The notes beneath the pieces were generated by a model that was not told the DNA's origin, ran no database searches, and was given only the letters and a program-made list of their open reading frames with translations. From assembly GCA_964487925.1 (NCBI GenBank), contig CAZASZ010000026.1:1-28930 (forward strand): a stretch of 28,930 nt of DNA, in the 5' to 3' direction. The stretch comes from RI-283 sp964487925. GTDB lineage: Bacteria; Pseudomonadota; Gammaproteobacteria; SZUA-140. Positions 6,019 to 14,079 of this stretch are shown here, piece by piece. Positions within the stretch are counted from its first letter, which is position 1, and every line of letters begins with the position of its first letter. The translations under genes and the position numbers were made by a program.

Positions 6019-8100
6019 TCAGACTACGGCCTTCATACTGAGGCGGATACGGCCCTGCTTGTCGACTTCCATGACCTTAACGCGGACAACTTCACCCTCG
6101 CTGAGCTTGTCGCTGACATTCTCGACGCGCTCGTCCGAGATCTGAGATATATGGACGAGACCGTCCTTGCCCGGCAGGATCGTGACGAAGGCTCCAAAAT
6201 CCATGAGCTTGGCAACCCGTCCCTCATAGATGGCGCCAACCTCGACGTCGGCCGTCAACTGCTCAATACGGCGCTTGGCCTCTTGGCTGGCCTGGCTATC
6301 GGCAGATGCGATCTTAACCGTGCCGTCGTCCTCAATATCGATAGTCGCCCCGGTCTCCTCAGTCAGGGCGCGGATGGTCGCGCCACCCTTACCAATGACA
6401 TCGCGAATCTTGTCCGGATTGATCTTTATGGTCAGGATGCGTGGTGCAAAATCCGAGATATCCTGCCTGGGCTGGGTAATGACCTTGGCCATTTCCTCAA
6501 GGATGTGCAAACGACCGGCCTTTGCCTGATCAAGAGCCTGAGCCATGATGTCGCGGGTGATGCCATCAATTTTGATGTCCATCTGCAGGGCCGTAACCCC
6601 CGCCGTGGTTCCGGCGACCTTGAAATCCATATCGCCCAGGTGGTCCTCGTCACCGAGGATATCGGTCAGGACGGTAAAGCGATCACCCTCCTTGACCAGA
6701 CCCATCGCGATACCGGCCACGGGGGCCTTGATTGGCACACCGGCGTCCATAAGCGACAGGCTCGCGCCACAGACCGAGGCCATAGAACTAGAACCATTGG
6801 ATTCGGTGATCTCCGATACGATCCGAAGGACGTAAGGGAAAGACTCGAGGTCCGGTAGCACGGCGGTGATACCGCGACGCGCCAGACGGCCATGACCGAT
6901 CTCCCTGCGCTTGGGGCTACCGACCATGCCGGTCTCGCCAACACAGGAGGGCGGGAAGTTGTAATGGAACATCAGGGGATCTCTACGCTCCCCCTGAAGC
7001 TCATCGATGATCTGGGAGTCACGGCCCGTTCCCAATGTCGTAACGACCAGGGCTTGGGTCTCGCCACGAGTAAATAGAGCCGAGCCGTGGGTACGCGGCA
7101 GCACACCGACCCGCACCCGGATATCGCGCACCGTATTGCCGTCACGGCCGTCGATGCGCTGCTCGCCGGACAGGATGCGGCCACGCACAATCTTTTTTTC
7201 CAGCGAGGAAACGGCGCCCGAAACATCTGGGGCCGACCAGCGAATATCCTCACCCGAGGCCAGCCCGGTAATCAAATCTCCACGGATGGCCGCCATTTCG
7301 TTCTGCCGAGCAAGCTTCTCCTGTATCTGATACGCCGCAGTGATACGTCCTTCAGCGGCCTCTTTGACGGCCGCAGTAAGGGCCTCGTCCTCAGGCGTAG
7401 GAGACCACACCAGCGGTGTGGCGGCGACCTCGGCCGCCAGAGCCTTGATGTTTTCCGTCACGACATGCTGCGCATCATGGCCAAAAATCACGGCACCGAG
7501 CATAACTTCCTCGGACAGCTGTTTCGCCTCCGACTCGACCATCAACACGGCATGTTCTGTACCTGCAACGACCAGATCCAGCTTCGAGTCGTCCATTTGA
7601 CTCTTAAGAGGATTCAGGACGTACTCACCGTCAATATAACCCACCCTGGCAGCACCGATAGGCCCGGCAAACGGGAGACCGGAAATCGCGACTGCAGCGG
7701 ATGCGCCGATCATGGCCGGGATGTCAGGGTCGATCTCCTTATCCAGCGAGACCACGGTTGCAATGATCTGGACGTCGTTGCGATAACCCTTGGGAAACAG
7801 CGGACGCATCGGCCGGTCGATCAACCGCGAAGTCAGTGTCTCTTTCTCACTTGGACGGCCTTCGCGCTTAAAGAAGCCACCCGGAATCTTGCCCGCCGAA
7901 TAGGTACGTTCCTGGTAGTTAACGGTCAGAGGAAAAAAGTCTCTGCCAGGAGCGGCCTCAGCCTTGCCCACAGCCGTCACCATGACGACGGTGTCGCCTA
8001 TGCTGACCATTACCGACCCACTGGCCTGTCGGGCGATCTCGCCGGTCTCAATCGTTACTATCTGGTTACCATACTGAAATTGTTTTTTTAGCGGGGTCAC
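6019..8100 (-). CDS. pnp: Polynucleotide phosphorylase
   Basis: 3'-5' exoribonuclease that uses phosphate to release nucleoside diphosphates; a trimer and core part of the RNA degradosome. At 693 residues it is slightly shorter than the E. coli enzyme. Seen in order: first RNase PH domain starting KKQFQYGNQIVTIETGEIARQASGSV, with RDFFPLTVNYQERTYSAGKIPGGFFKREGRP; second RNase PH domain with GSALFTRGETQALVVTTLGT and the active-site region MDAGVPIKAPVAGIAMGL ... GDEDHLGDMDFKVAGT; KH domain with the IGKGG loop; and a C-terminal S1 domain (GAIYEGRVAKLMDFGAFVTILPGKDGLVHIS). The start is GTG with a weak Shine-Dalgarno sequence. The residue alignment to known PNPases fixes it, since no ATG lies nearby. 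It follows rpsO in the usual rpsO-pnp pair, with hairpins between them. Confidence 0.98.
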   Translation of the reverse strand: MTPLKKQFQYGNQIVTIETGEIARQASGSVMVSIGDTVVMVTAVGKAEAAPGRDFFPLTVNYQERTYSAGKIPGGFFKREGRPSEKETLTSRLIDRPMRPLFPKGYRNDVQIIATVVSLDKEIDPDIPAMIGASAAVAISGLPFAGPIGAARVGYIDGEYVLNPLKSQMDDSKLDLVVAGTEHAVLMVESEAKQLSEEVMLGAVIFGHDAQHVVTENIKALAAEVAATPLVWSPTPEDEALTAAVKEAAEGRITAAYQIQEKLARQNEMAAIRGDLITGLASGEDIRWSAPDVSGAVSSLEKKIVRGRILSGEQRIDGRDGNTVRDIRVRVGVLPRTHGSALFTRGETQALVVTTLGTGRDSQIIDELQGERRDPLMFHYNFPPSCVGETGMVGSPKRREIGHGRLARRGITAVLPDLESFPYVLRIVSEITESNGSSSMASVCGASLSLMDAGVPIKAPVAGIAMGLVKEGDRFTVLTDILGDEDHLGDMDFKVAGTTAGVTALQMDIKIDGITRDIMAQALDQAKAGRLHILEEMAKVITQPRQDISDFAPRILTIKINPDKIRDVIGKGGATIRALTEETGATIDIEDDGTVKIASADSQASQEAKRRIEQLTADVEVGAIYEGRVAKLMDFGAFVTILPGKDGLVHISQISDERVENVSDKLSEGEVVRVKVMEVDKQGRIRLSMKAVV

Positions 8101-8126
8101 TTTAGGTTCTCACTTCAAATTGGGAA

Positions 8127-8188
8127 GGCGGCGTTATGCCGCCAGCATAGGCGACGGGCGCGGCGCAGGCAAACATCTACCTGCGCCG
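8127..8188 (-). promoter_or_regulatory. rpsO-pnp intercistronic hairpins (probable pnp leader control)
   Basis: Two stem-loops lie in the 151-base gap between rpsO and pnp. The larger has a perfect 9-bp stem (8161-8169 with 8180-8188, CGGCGCAGG / CCTGCGCCG) and a ten-base loop. The smaller has GGCGGC at 8127-8132 with GCCGCC at 8138-8143 and a five-base loop. Neither is followed by a T tract, so they are not clear terminators. In E. coli the pnp leader forms a stem cut by RNase III, which lets PNPase repress its own synthesis. These structures are well placed for the same role (inference). Confidence 0.6.
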
Positions 8189-8251
8189 GCATTACGAAAT
8201 TGAGAGGGTGTGTTCAAATACGATGTCCCATCAAGGACGGACGGCTTGCTC

Positions 8252-8521
8252 TTACTTGCGCAATCCGAGTCTCGCTATCAGTGAATGATAACGGCTGACG
8301 TCTTGCTTACGCAGATAATCCAGCAACTTGCGTCGGCTGCTGACCATGCGCAACAGACCCCGTCTGGAGTGGAAGTCGTGGATATGCTCTTTGAAATGAG
8401 TAGTCAGCTGATCAATGCGCGCGGAAAGTAGCGCCACTTGGACCTCAGGTGATCCGGTATCGCCCGGACTCTGTTGATATTCGCTGACGAGCTGCGACTT
8501 TGCTTCGGCGTTCAATCCCAT
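8252..8521 (-). CDS. rpsO: 30S ribosomal protein S15
   Basis: An 89-residue protein of the standard S15 length that binds the central domain of 16S rRNA and helps form the subunit bridge. The sequence is diagnostic: SPGDTGSPEVQVALLSARIDQLTTHFKEH, HDFHSRRGLLRMVSSRRKLLDYLRKQD and RYHSLIARLGLRK. The ATG has AGGA seven bases upstream. A promoter with a TAGAAT -10 lies about 45 bases before the start. pnp follows on the same strand. Unlike in E. coli, truB is not directly upstream: the next gene upstream is a possible 55-codon frame and then purL. S15 is known to autoregulate by binding its own leader in E. coli; I could not see a convincing matching pseudoknot here. Confidence 0.98.
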   Translation of the reverse strand: MGLNAEAKSQLVSEYQQSPGDTGSPEVQVALLSARIDQLTTHFKEHIHDFHSRRGLLRMVSSRRKLLDYLRKQDVSRYHSLIARLGLRK

Positions 8522-8565
8522 GTTTTTTTCCTGATTACTTCGCTTCGGTTAATGTAAGGCGCATA

Positions 8566-8595
8566 ATTCTATCCGCATATGGGTATTCGATACAA
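8566..8595 (-). promoter_or_regulatory. rpsO: Probable rpsO promoter
   Basis: On the minus strand TTGTAT (8595-8590) and TAGAAT (8571-8566) are 18 bases apart. The -10 matches the sigma-70 consensus at five of six positions, the -35 at three of six. Transcription would begin near 8560 and give a 5' leader of about 40 bases. The position makes sense for an rpsO-pnp unit that does not depend on the purine operon upstream. Confidence 0.5.
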
Positions 8596-8663
8596 GACCC
8601 TTTGCGAATATATGGCGTCGGGACGGGATTGAGTCCACACGAGACATGTTCTTGATCAAGGTT

Positions 8664-8728
8664 GGGGGACTGGAACAGCCCCCTGAAGGGATGAAACAAG
8701 CGTGCTTCGGGGCGCCGCCCTACGGCGG
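8664..8728. repeat. Two GC-rich hairpins downstream of the small gene
   Basis: The first hairpin pairs GGGGG-CTG (8664-8668 and 870-72 of the same block, with A8669 bulged) with CAG-CCCCC at 8676-8683 around a GAA loop. The second pairs CCGCC (8715-8719) with GGCGG (8724-8728). Neither is followed by a run of T on either strand. They lie between the possible 55-codon gene and the rpsO promoter and may shape a 3' untranslated region or act as processing sites. The rest of 8522-8748 shows no coding frame I would support. Confidence 0.4.
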
Positions 8729-8748
8729 GCAGTCCCAGGGAAATCGAT

Positions 8749-8916
8749 TCAGCCTTTGCCCCGACCCTCGAGACCGATACGGCAATCGAGCGAACCGCGC
8801 CAGAGTCGTGCTATCTCCTTCCAATACTTCAATTTCCCCGGATCGGAAGCGATATCCATCCAACAGTCCTGTCGACCCGAAACCTGCTTGTCGTTACTTG
8901 AACCGTTCGTATTCAT
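8749..8916 (-). CDS. Possible small gene, 55 residues, unknown
   Basis: I do not recognise this protein. The frame starts at an ATG (8916) that has a near-ideal GGAGG five bases upstream, better than those of most large genes here, and it runs 55 codons to TGA. The frame is also open upstream for 21 more codons to a TTG, but the Shine-Dalgarno sequence decides for the ATG. The product is polar at the N-terminus (MNTNGSSNDKQVSGRQ), then has an aromatic, amphipathic middle (CWMDIASDPGKLKYWKEIARLW) with Cys18 and a second Cys at 44, and ends in a basic GRGKG tail. No signal peptide or membrane helix is seen. It lies 90 bases after purL on the same strand and before the rpsO promoter. The frame could still be chance; a conserved sibling elsewhere would settle it. 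Confidence 0.45.
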   Translation of the reverse strand: MNTNGSSNDKQVSGRQDCWMDIASDPGKLKYWKEIARLWRGSLDCRIGLEGRGKG

Positions 8917-9006
8917 GCTTGCCTCCGGGTCGACTGACCCACTCAACGTGTTGATACGGTTCTGATTATCGGCCACCAACCTTAACTCACGCTGAATATG
9001 GGCGAT

Positions 9007-12000
9007 TTATCCCAGCCAAGCCCGGGCGTTTTTGAATAACCGCAACCAGGGACCTTCCTCACCCCAGCTATCCGGAGACCAGGAATGCTGGACGCTGCGA
9101 AAAACTCGTTCAGGGTGCGGCATCATGATCGTGAAACGTCCATCTTGATTGGTAAAACCCGTCAATCCCCCGAGAGATCCGTTGGGGTTCAAAGGATAGG
9201 CCACGGTGGCGCGAGCATAATGATCGACATAGCGCAACGCGGCCAGAGCATTGGCGGCCTCCGGAAACACGTCGTCTCGATATTCGACCCTGCCCTCGCC
9301 GTGGGCAACAGCGATAGGCATGCGTGACCCCTCCATTCCTGAGAGAAACAGCGAGGCAGAGGGCATCACCTCTACCATAACGAAGCGAGCCTCGAACTGC
9401 TCCGACCGGTTGCGTACGAAGCGAGGCCAGGCATCCGCCCCTGGTATCAACTCAGCCAAGCCCGACAGCATCTGACATCCATTACAGACTCCCAGACCTA
9501 AGGTATCGGCCCGCTCAAAAAAGCCTGAGAAGGCATCCCGAGCGCGCGAGTTATAGAGAATGGACTTGGCCCAACCGGCGCCAGCGCCCAGGACATCACC
9601 GTAAGAAAAGCCGCCGCACGCCACCACGCCATGACAGTCCGAGAGATCGCTCCTACCGGTTAGAATGTCAGTCATCGTCACATCGACACAGCTAAACCCC
9701 GCATTGTCAAAGGCCGCAGCCATCTCGACATGACCGTTGACGCCCTGCTCTCTGAGCACGGCCAGTCGTGGTCTCGCCCCTACTGAGATGAACGGCGCGG
9801 CGACATCCTCCTTCGGGTCAAAGCGGAGGCAGGGGATCATGCCCGGATCTTCGGCATCGAGAATCCGATCGTGTTCCTGCTGCGCACATTCCGGATCGTC
9901 ACGCAGGGCCTGCATCCTCCAGGTCGTCTCGGACCAGATTCGCTGTAGGCTGACCCGGTCATCGCCCAGGACCTCGCGGCCGTCCATATGAAAGCTCAAT
10001 CGACCATCCAGGCGCAGGTGCCCGATGACATGGCTACAATCGCTCAAGCCGCCATCGGCAAGCCGTTTCATAACAGCGTCGACATGGCCACGACGCACCT
10101 GAATCATGGCGCCCAATTCTTCATTGAATAGCACGCTGCTCGTATCGTTACCGAGCCCAGCCAGTTCAACCTGAATACCCACTCGGCCAGCAAAGGCCAT
10201 CTCGCATAAGGTCACGAACAGGCCACCGTCGGATCGATCATGATAGGCCAGAATCTGGCCGGCCTGGTTGATGTCCTGAATGGCAGCGAAAAAGGCCGCC
10301 AACAGTTGGGACTGGTCGAGGTCCGGGGCTTCAGGCCACGTTTGGCCATACACCTGAGTCAGGGCCGAGCCACCCATACGGCATCGCCCCTGCCCCAGAT
10401 CGATCAAGATGAGCTCGCTATCAACAGCGTCGCGGCACAAATCGGGCGTAAGCGTTATACGCGCATCCAGGACTGGAGCGAAGGCGCTGACGACCAAGGT
10501 CAACGGTGAGTTCATGACCTGTCGCTTTCCACTCTGCTCCCAAACGGTACTCATGGAAAGAGAGTCCTTGCCCACGGGAATAGCCAACCCCAAGGCCGGG
10601 CACAACTCGAGCGCGACTGCCCGCACGGTATCAAACAGGGCCGCATCCTCTCCAGGCTGACCCGCTGCTGCCATCCAGTTTGCAGACAGCTTGATGTCGC
10701 CGATTCGATCGATACGGGCGGCGGCAATATTGGTTACGGCCTCGGCGATCGCCATACGGCCGGACGCCTCGGGATTGACGACAGCGACCGGCGCCCGTTC
10801 ACCCATAGCCATAGCCTCGCCGCAATAGCCCGAATAATCGGCCAGCGTGACCGCAACATCGGCAACAGGCGTCTGCCACGGACCGACCATCTGGTCGCGC
10901 GCAACCTGTCCGGTCACACTGCGGTCACCGATACTGATCAGGAAGGTCTTATCGGCGACACCTGGAAGACGCAGCACCCGGCAAGCTGCCTCATGTAGGT
11001 CAAATTTGGACAGATCGCCACCGGCAAAAGTCTTGGGCACATGACAGATATCGCGCTGCATTCTCGGCGTCTCGCCAAATAACACCGACATCGGCATATC
11101 CACCGGATGATCCCCGAACACCGGATCGGCGACTTGAAAATGCTCTGCCTCGGTGACCTCGCCGACGATCGCAAATGGACAACGCTCACGCTCACAGAAT
11201 GATCTGAATAGGTTGAGATTATCCTGCCCAACGGCCAGGACATAGCGCTCCTGGGATTCGTTGCACCAGATCTCCAGCGGAGTCATACCGGGGTCATCGA
11301 GCAATATCCTGCGCAGATCGATACGTGCCCCTCGGCCGCAATCATGAACCAATTCGGGCAGAGCGTTCGACAGGCCACCAGCCCCGACGTCATGAATTGC
11401 GATGATGGGGTTGCTCTCACCCATCTGCCAACAACGATCGATGACCTCCTGGCAGCGCCGCTGCATCTCGGGGTTACCGCGCTGTACAGAGGAAAAATCG
11501 AGTTCCGCATCCTGGCTGCCACCGATCATGGAAGAGGCCGCGCCACCACCCAGGCCGATTTTAAGCGCCGGACCACCAAGTACAATCAAACTGGCGCCGG
11601 GCGGGATGGGATCCTTATCAACATGTTCGGGCTCGATAGCGCCGACGCCGCCGGCCACCATGACCGGCTTATGATAACCACGCAGCTCGACACCTGCTCC
11701 AGTATCGATCTCAACCTCGAAGGTACGAAAATACCCGCATAGATTCGGACGCCCAAACTCATTGTTGAAGGCTGCCGCGCCGATGGGGCCATAGGTCATA
11801 ATATCCAATGCGGAGGCCATCCGCGACGGCCGGCCAAAGGCCTTCTCCCAAGGCCGCAAGGCCCCGGTCATACGTAAATTGGATACGGAAAACCCGCATA
11901 GCCCGGCCTTTGGGTGCGCCCCACGACCAGTGGCGCCTTCGTCCCTGATCTCGCCACCAGAGCCCGTCGCGGCGCCCGGGAAGGGCGCGATCGCAGTCGG

Positions 12001-12906
12001 ATGGTTATGGGTCTCCACCTTGATATTGAAGGCCGATGCTCGCAACGCACCGCTATAGATGCGCGACTCCGGATCGGGAAAGAACCTGCGGGTCTCAAAT
12101 CCCGCCACCACGGCGGCATTATCGTGGTAAGCCGACAACACGCCCTCGGGGGCAACCGCCATCGTATGACGTATCATGCCGAACAGGCTCTCTTGCTTCG
12201 CCTCCGCGTCGATCTGCCAGCCCGCGTTGAAGATCTTGTGTCGACAATGCTCGGAATTAGCCTGAGCAAACATCATGAGCTCGGCATCGACAGGATCTCT
12301 GCCCAACTCAGTGAAACGTTTAAACAGGTAATCGATCTCGTCCTCGCTTAGCGCGAGCCCGAGTTCGGTGTTGGCGGATTTCAGCGCAGCCCGCCCGTCC
12401 GCCCGAAGAGGAATAGCCTGTGAGGGCCCCGGATCGGCATGCAGGAACAGCGCGTCCAAATCAGCATCCGGCGACAGCGCGACTTCGGTCATGCGGTCAT
12501 GAATCTGCGCGACCATCGCTTGCCGCGCATCACGATTAAGCACCCGCCAACCCTCGACGGATACGGTATAAAGAACAGCGCGCTCGATCCTCCTTACCTG
12601 AGTCAGACCGCAGATATGTGCAATATCCGTGGCCTTGGTCGACCATGATGACACCGTACCCGGCCTAGGCGCGACCAGGATGGCCTCCCCAACTGATGAT
12701 GTAGTGGAACCCTGCTGTCGCGGACAATCCAGCAGATCGCCCAAAACAGCCAGGGCGCCTTCATCGAGTACTTCCGGCGTGTCGACAAGATAGCGATAAG
12801 CTGCCGTCAACGAGATCAGTTCGGGCACGATCTCACGTAGGCGGGCCATGAGTCGTTGCCTGCGAAACAGCGATAGGGCCTCTTTCCCGGACAAGGTCAG
12901 AAGCAT
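9007..12906 (-). CDS. purL: Phosphoribosylformylglycinamidine synthase (FGAM synthetase)
   Basis: Fourth step of de novo purine synthesis: FGAR plus glutamine and ATP gives FGAM. It is the large single-chain type of Gram-negative bacteria, 1299 residues. Seen in order: N-terminal PurS-like domain with PRPGTVSSWSTKATDIAHICGL; the ATP-binding AIR-synthase-like halves (FAQANSEHCRHKIFNAGW, KVETHNHPTAIAPFPGAATGSGGEIRDEGATGRG, HDVGAGGLSNALPELV, YHDRSDGGLFVTLCEMAFAG); and a C-terminal class I glutaminase with the nucleophile in LGVCNGCQMLSGL and the catalytic HPERVFRS. I start at the second ATG (12906), eight bases after GGAGG and aligning with the usual MLxLxG N-terminus; the ATG two codons upstream (12912) is only two bases from GGAGG. 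It follows purC by about 50 bases, so purC-purL form a purine unit. Confidence 0.98.
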   Translation of the reverse strand: MLLTLSGKEALSLFRRQRLMARLREIVPELISLTAAYRYLVDTPEVLDEGALAVLGDLLDCPRQQGSTTSSVGEAILVAPRPGTVSSWSTKATDIAHICGLTQVRRIERAVLYTVSVEGWRVLNRDARQAMVAQIHDRMTEVALSPDADLDALFLHADPGPSQAIPLRADGRAALKSANTELGLALSEDEIDYLFKRFTELGRDPVDAELMMFAQANSEHCRHKIFNAGWQIDAEAKQESLFGMIRHTMAVAPEGVLSAYHDNAAVVAGFETRRFFPDPESRIYSGALRASAFNIKVETHNHPTAIAPFPGAATGSGGEIRDEGATGRGAHPKAGLCGFSVSNLRMTGALRPWEKAFGRPSRMASALDIMTYGPIGAAAFNNEFGRPNLCGYFRTFEVEIDTGAGVELRGYHKPVMVAGGVGAIEPEHVDKDPIPPGASLIVLGGPALKIGLGGGAASSMIGGSQDAELDFSSVQRGNPEMQRRCQEVIDRCWQMGESNPIIAIHDVGAGGLSNALPELVHDCGRGARIDLRRILLDDPGMTPLEIWCNESQERYVLAVGQDNLNLFRSFCERERCPFAIVGEVTEAEHFQVADPVFGDHPVDMPMSVLFGETPRMQRDICHVPKTFAGGDLSKFDLHEAACRVLRLPGVADKTFLISIGDRSVTGQVARDQMVGPWQTPVADVAVTLADYSGYCGEAMAMGERAPVAVVNPEASGRMAIAEAVTNIAAARIDRIGDIKLSANWMAAAGQPGEDAALFDTVRAVALELCPALGLAIPVGKDSLSMSTVWEQSGKRQVMNSPLTLVVSAFAPVLDARITLTPDLCRDAVDSELILIDLGQGRCRMGGSALTQVYGQTWPEAPDLDQSQLLAAFFAAIQDINQAGQILAYHDRSDGGLFVTLCEMAFAGRVGIQVELAGLGNDTSSVLFNEELGAMIQVRRGHVDAVMKRLADGGLSDCSHVIGHLRLDGRLSFHMDGREVLGDDRVSLQRIWSETTWRMQALRDDPECAQQEHDRILDAEDPGMIPCLRFDPKEDVAAPFISVGARPRLAVLREQGVNGHVEMAAAFDNAGFSCVDVTMTDILTGRSDLSDCHGVVACGGFSYGDVLGAGAGWAKSILYNSRARDAFSGFFERADTLGLGVCNGCQMLSGLAELIPGADAWPRFVRNRSEQFEARFVMVEVMPSASLFLSGMEGSRMPIAVAHGEGRVEYRDDVFPEAANALAALRYVDHYARATVAYPLNPNGSLGGLTGFTNQDGRFTIMMPHPERVFRSVQHSWSPDSWGEEGPWLRLFKNARAWLG

Positions 12907-12958
12907 GGACATACCCTCCGCACCGTATTCGCCCTGGTCCTACCGCCGCGCACGACCT

Positions 12959-13690
12959 TCAACCAGCGCCCCCTGCAGAACCGATCTCCACGCCCAGACG
13001 AGCTGCCACAGCTTCATAGGCCTCGACAACCCCACCTAGACCTTGACGAAAGCGATCTTTATCGAGCCGTTCACGGGTCTGGATGTCCCATAGACGGCAA
13101 CCGTCGGCTGTAAACTCGTCCCCGAGCAGCAGACCACCGCCACAACGACCGAACTCCAGCTTGAAATCGACAAGCAGGATGCCGGCATCAAGGAAAAGCT
13201 GCTTGAGGACGTCATTGACCTCGAAGCTCAAACGCTTCATGACAGCAACCTCTTCGTCGCTAGCCCAACCGAAGGAACGTATGTGATATTCGTTAATCAT
13301 AGGATCGTGCAGCGCGTCGTTCTTAAGAAAGAACTCAAAGGTGGGCGGCGCGAGATCCATCCCGTCCTCGACCCCCAACCGCTTGCATATACTACCGGCG
13401 GCAATATTTCGCACGACACATTCTACCGGGATCATTTCCAGACGCTTAACTACCGATTCGGTATCGGACAGCAGACTATCGAAATGCGTGCCAATACCAG
13501 CCTGCTCCAGGTGACGCATAACAAATGCATTGGTGAGGTTGTTAACCATCCCTTTGCGCGCAAGCTTCTCGAGTTTTTCACCATCGAAGGCCGAGGTATC
13601 GTCCCGAAACTGCAGGACAAGTCGGTCCGGATCGGATGTCTCGAGAACAGTCTTTGCCTTGCCAGAATAGAGTTCACCAAGGATTTGCAT
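12959..13690 (-). CDS. purC: SAICAR synthase (phosphoribosylaminoimidazole-succinocarboxamide synthase)
   Basis: Adds aspartate to CAIR using ATP in purine synthesis; 243 residues, the short bacterial form. Seen: LYSGKAKTVLETSDPDRLVLQFRD N-terminal nucleotide-binding strand region, DDTSAFDGEK, the signature IPVECVVRNIAAGSICKRLG, LKNDALHDPMINEYH, and the C-terminal VDFKLEFGRCGG ... LGDEFTADGCRLWD and DKDRFRQGLGG. The close match to the E. coli-type enzyme leaves little doubt. The ATG has GAGG seven bases upstream. It lies between the short lipoprotein gene and purL, in the dapA-(bamC)-purC order known from gammaproteobacteria. The 122 bases before it carry an unusual inverted repeat. No credible separate promoter was found, so transcription probably enters from dapA. 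Confidence 0.97.
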   Translation of the reverse strand: MQILGELYSGKAKTVLETSDPDRLVLQFRDDTSAFDGEKLEKLARKGMVNNLTNAFVMRHLEQAGIGTHFDSLLSDTESVVKRLEMIPVECVVRNIAAGSICKRLGVEDGMDLAPPTFEFFLKNDALHDPMINEYHIRSFGWASDEEVAVMKRLSFEVNDVLKQLFLDAGILLVDFKLEFGRCGGGLLLGDEFTADGCRLWDIQTRERLDKDRFRQGLGGVVEAYEAVAARLGVEIGSAGGAG

Positions 13691-13714
13691 CTGATTGCCT
13701 CAAAATTTAAGTAA

Positions 13715-13795
13715 CAAGTATCAAGTGACAAGCAACAAAAACCTTTTTCTTTAAGCACATTATCATGCGCCTTATGGCTTGATACTTGTCACTTG
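13715..13795. repeat. Inverted repeat with permuted heptads upstream of purC
   Basis: The left arm (13715-13732) reads CAAGTATCAAGTGACAAG and the right arm (13778-13795) reads CTTGATACTTGTCACTTG. The reverse complement of the right arm holds the same two 11-mers, CAAGTATCAAG and CAAGTGACAAG, in the opposite order. Each 11-mer therefore has a perfect partner across the 45-base centre, but both pairs cannot form in full at once because they overlap. The arms are built from AAGTATC and AAGTGAC units. They sit between the short lipoprotein stop and purC and are much more AT-rich than the flanking genes. Confidence 0.75.
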
Positions 13796-13812
13796 GTTCT
13801 TCTCCCTCCCGA

Positions 13813-14079
13813 TCAGGGCGACAACCCCGGCGGCAAGGCCTCGCCGTCATCGGAACGAGGAATATCCGAATCATCACCCTGAGAGTCTCGCATCAGGATG
13901 GCCTCCGGCACACCCATTTCATCGCTCGTATGCGGTGCGCTCAACCCTGCTGGAACGCTGAGCGCCGGGCCCATACGGCTATTCATATAGGGCTGAACAC
14001 CCATATTGCTGCAAGCGGCGTTGAGCGTGACACAAAGAAACACCGCGCCCATCCGCCACAAAATCCCAATATTTCTCAT
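13813..14079 (-). CDS. Short BamC/NlpB-like lipoprotein
   Basis: An 88-residue predicted lipoprotein. The N-terminus has basic residues, a hydrophobic core (MGAVFLCVTLNA) and a lipobox-like AAC with Cys23; position -3 is Asn, so the lipobox is not ideal. The mature part contains ALSVPAGLSAPHTSDEMGVPE, which resembles the unstructured N-terminal segment of E. coli BamC (a LHAPAGM..P.TS..YAIP pattern) that lies along BamD. The two globular helix-grip domains of BamC are absent. The gene sits exactly where bamC lies in E. coli, between dapA and purC, and its ATG overlaps the dapA stop (ATGA). I infer a minimal BamC equivalent in the outer-membrane beta-barrel assembly machine. It could instead be an unrelated lipoprotein. 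The sequence is low in complexity and acidic at the C-terminus. Confidence 0.75.
   Translation of the reverse strand: MRNIGILWRMGAVFLCVTLNAACSNMGVQPYMNSRMGPALSVPAGLSAPHTSDEMGVPEAILMRDSQGDDSDIPRSDDGEALPPGLSP

Noticed and set aside
7087..8091. 334-codon plus-strand open frame opposite pnp
   Set aside because: It is fully antisense to a textbook pnp, has no family features, and its composition is what the opposite strand of a high-GC gene gives.
13704..13731. Possible purC promoter (TTGTCA, 16 bases, TAAATT)
   Set aside because: The start point would fall about seven bases before the ATG and remove the ribosome site; the -35 is just part of the repeat arm.
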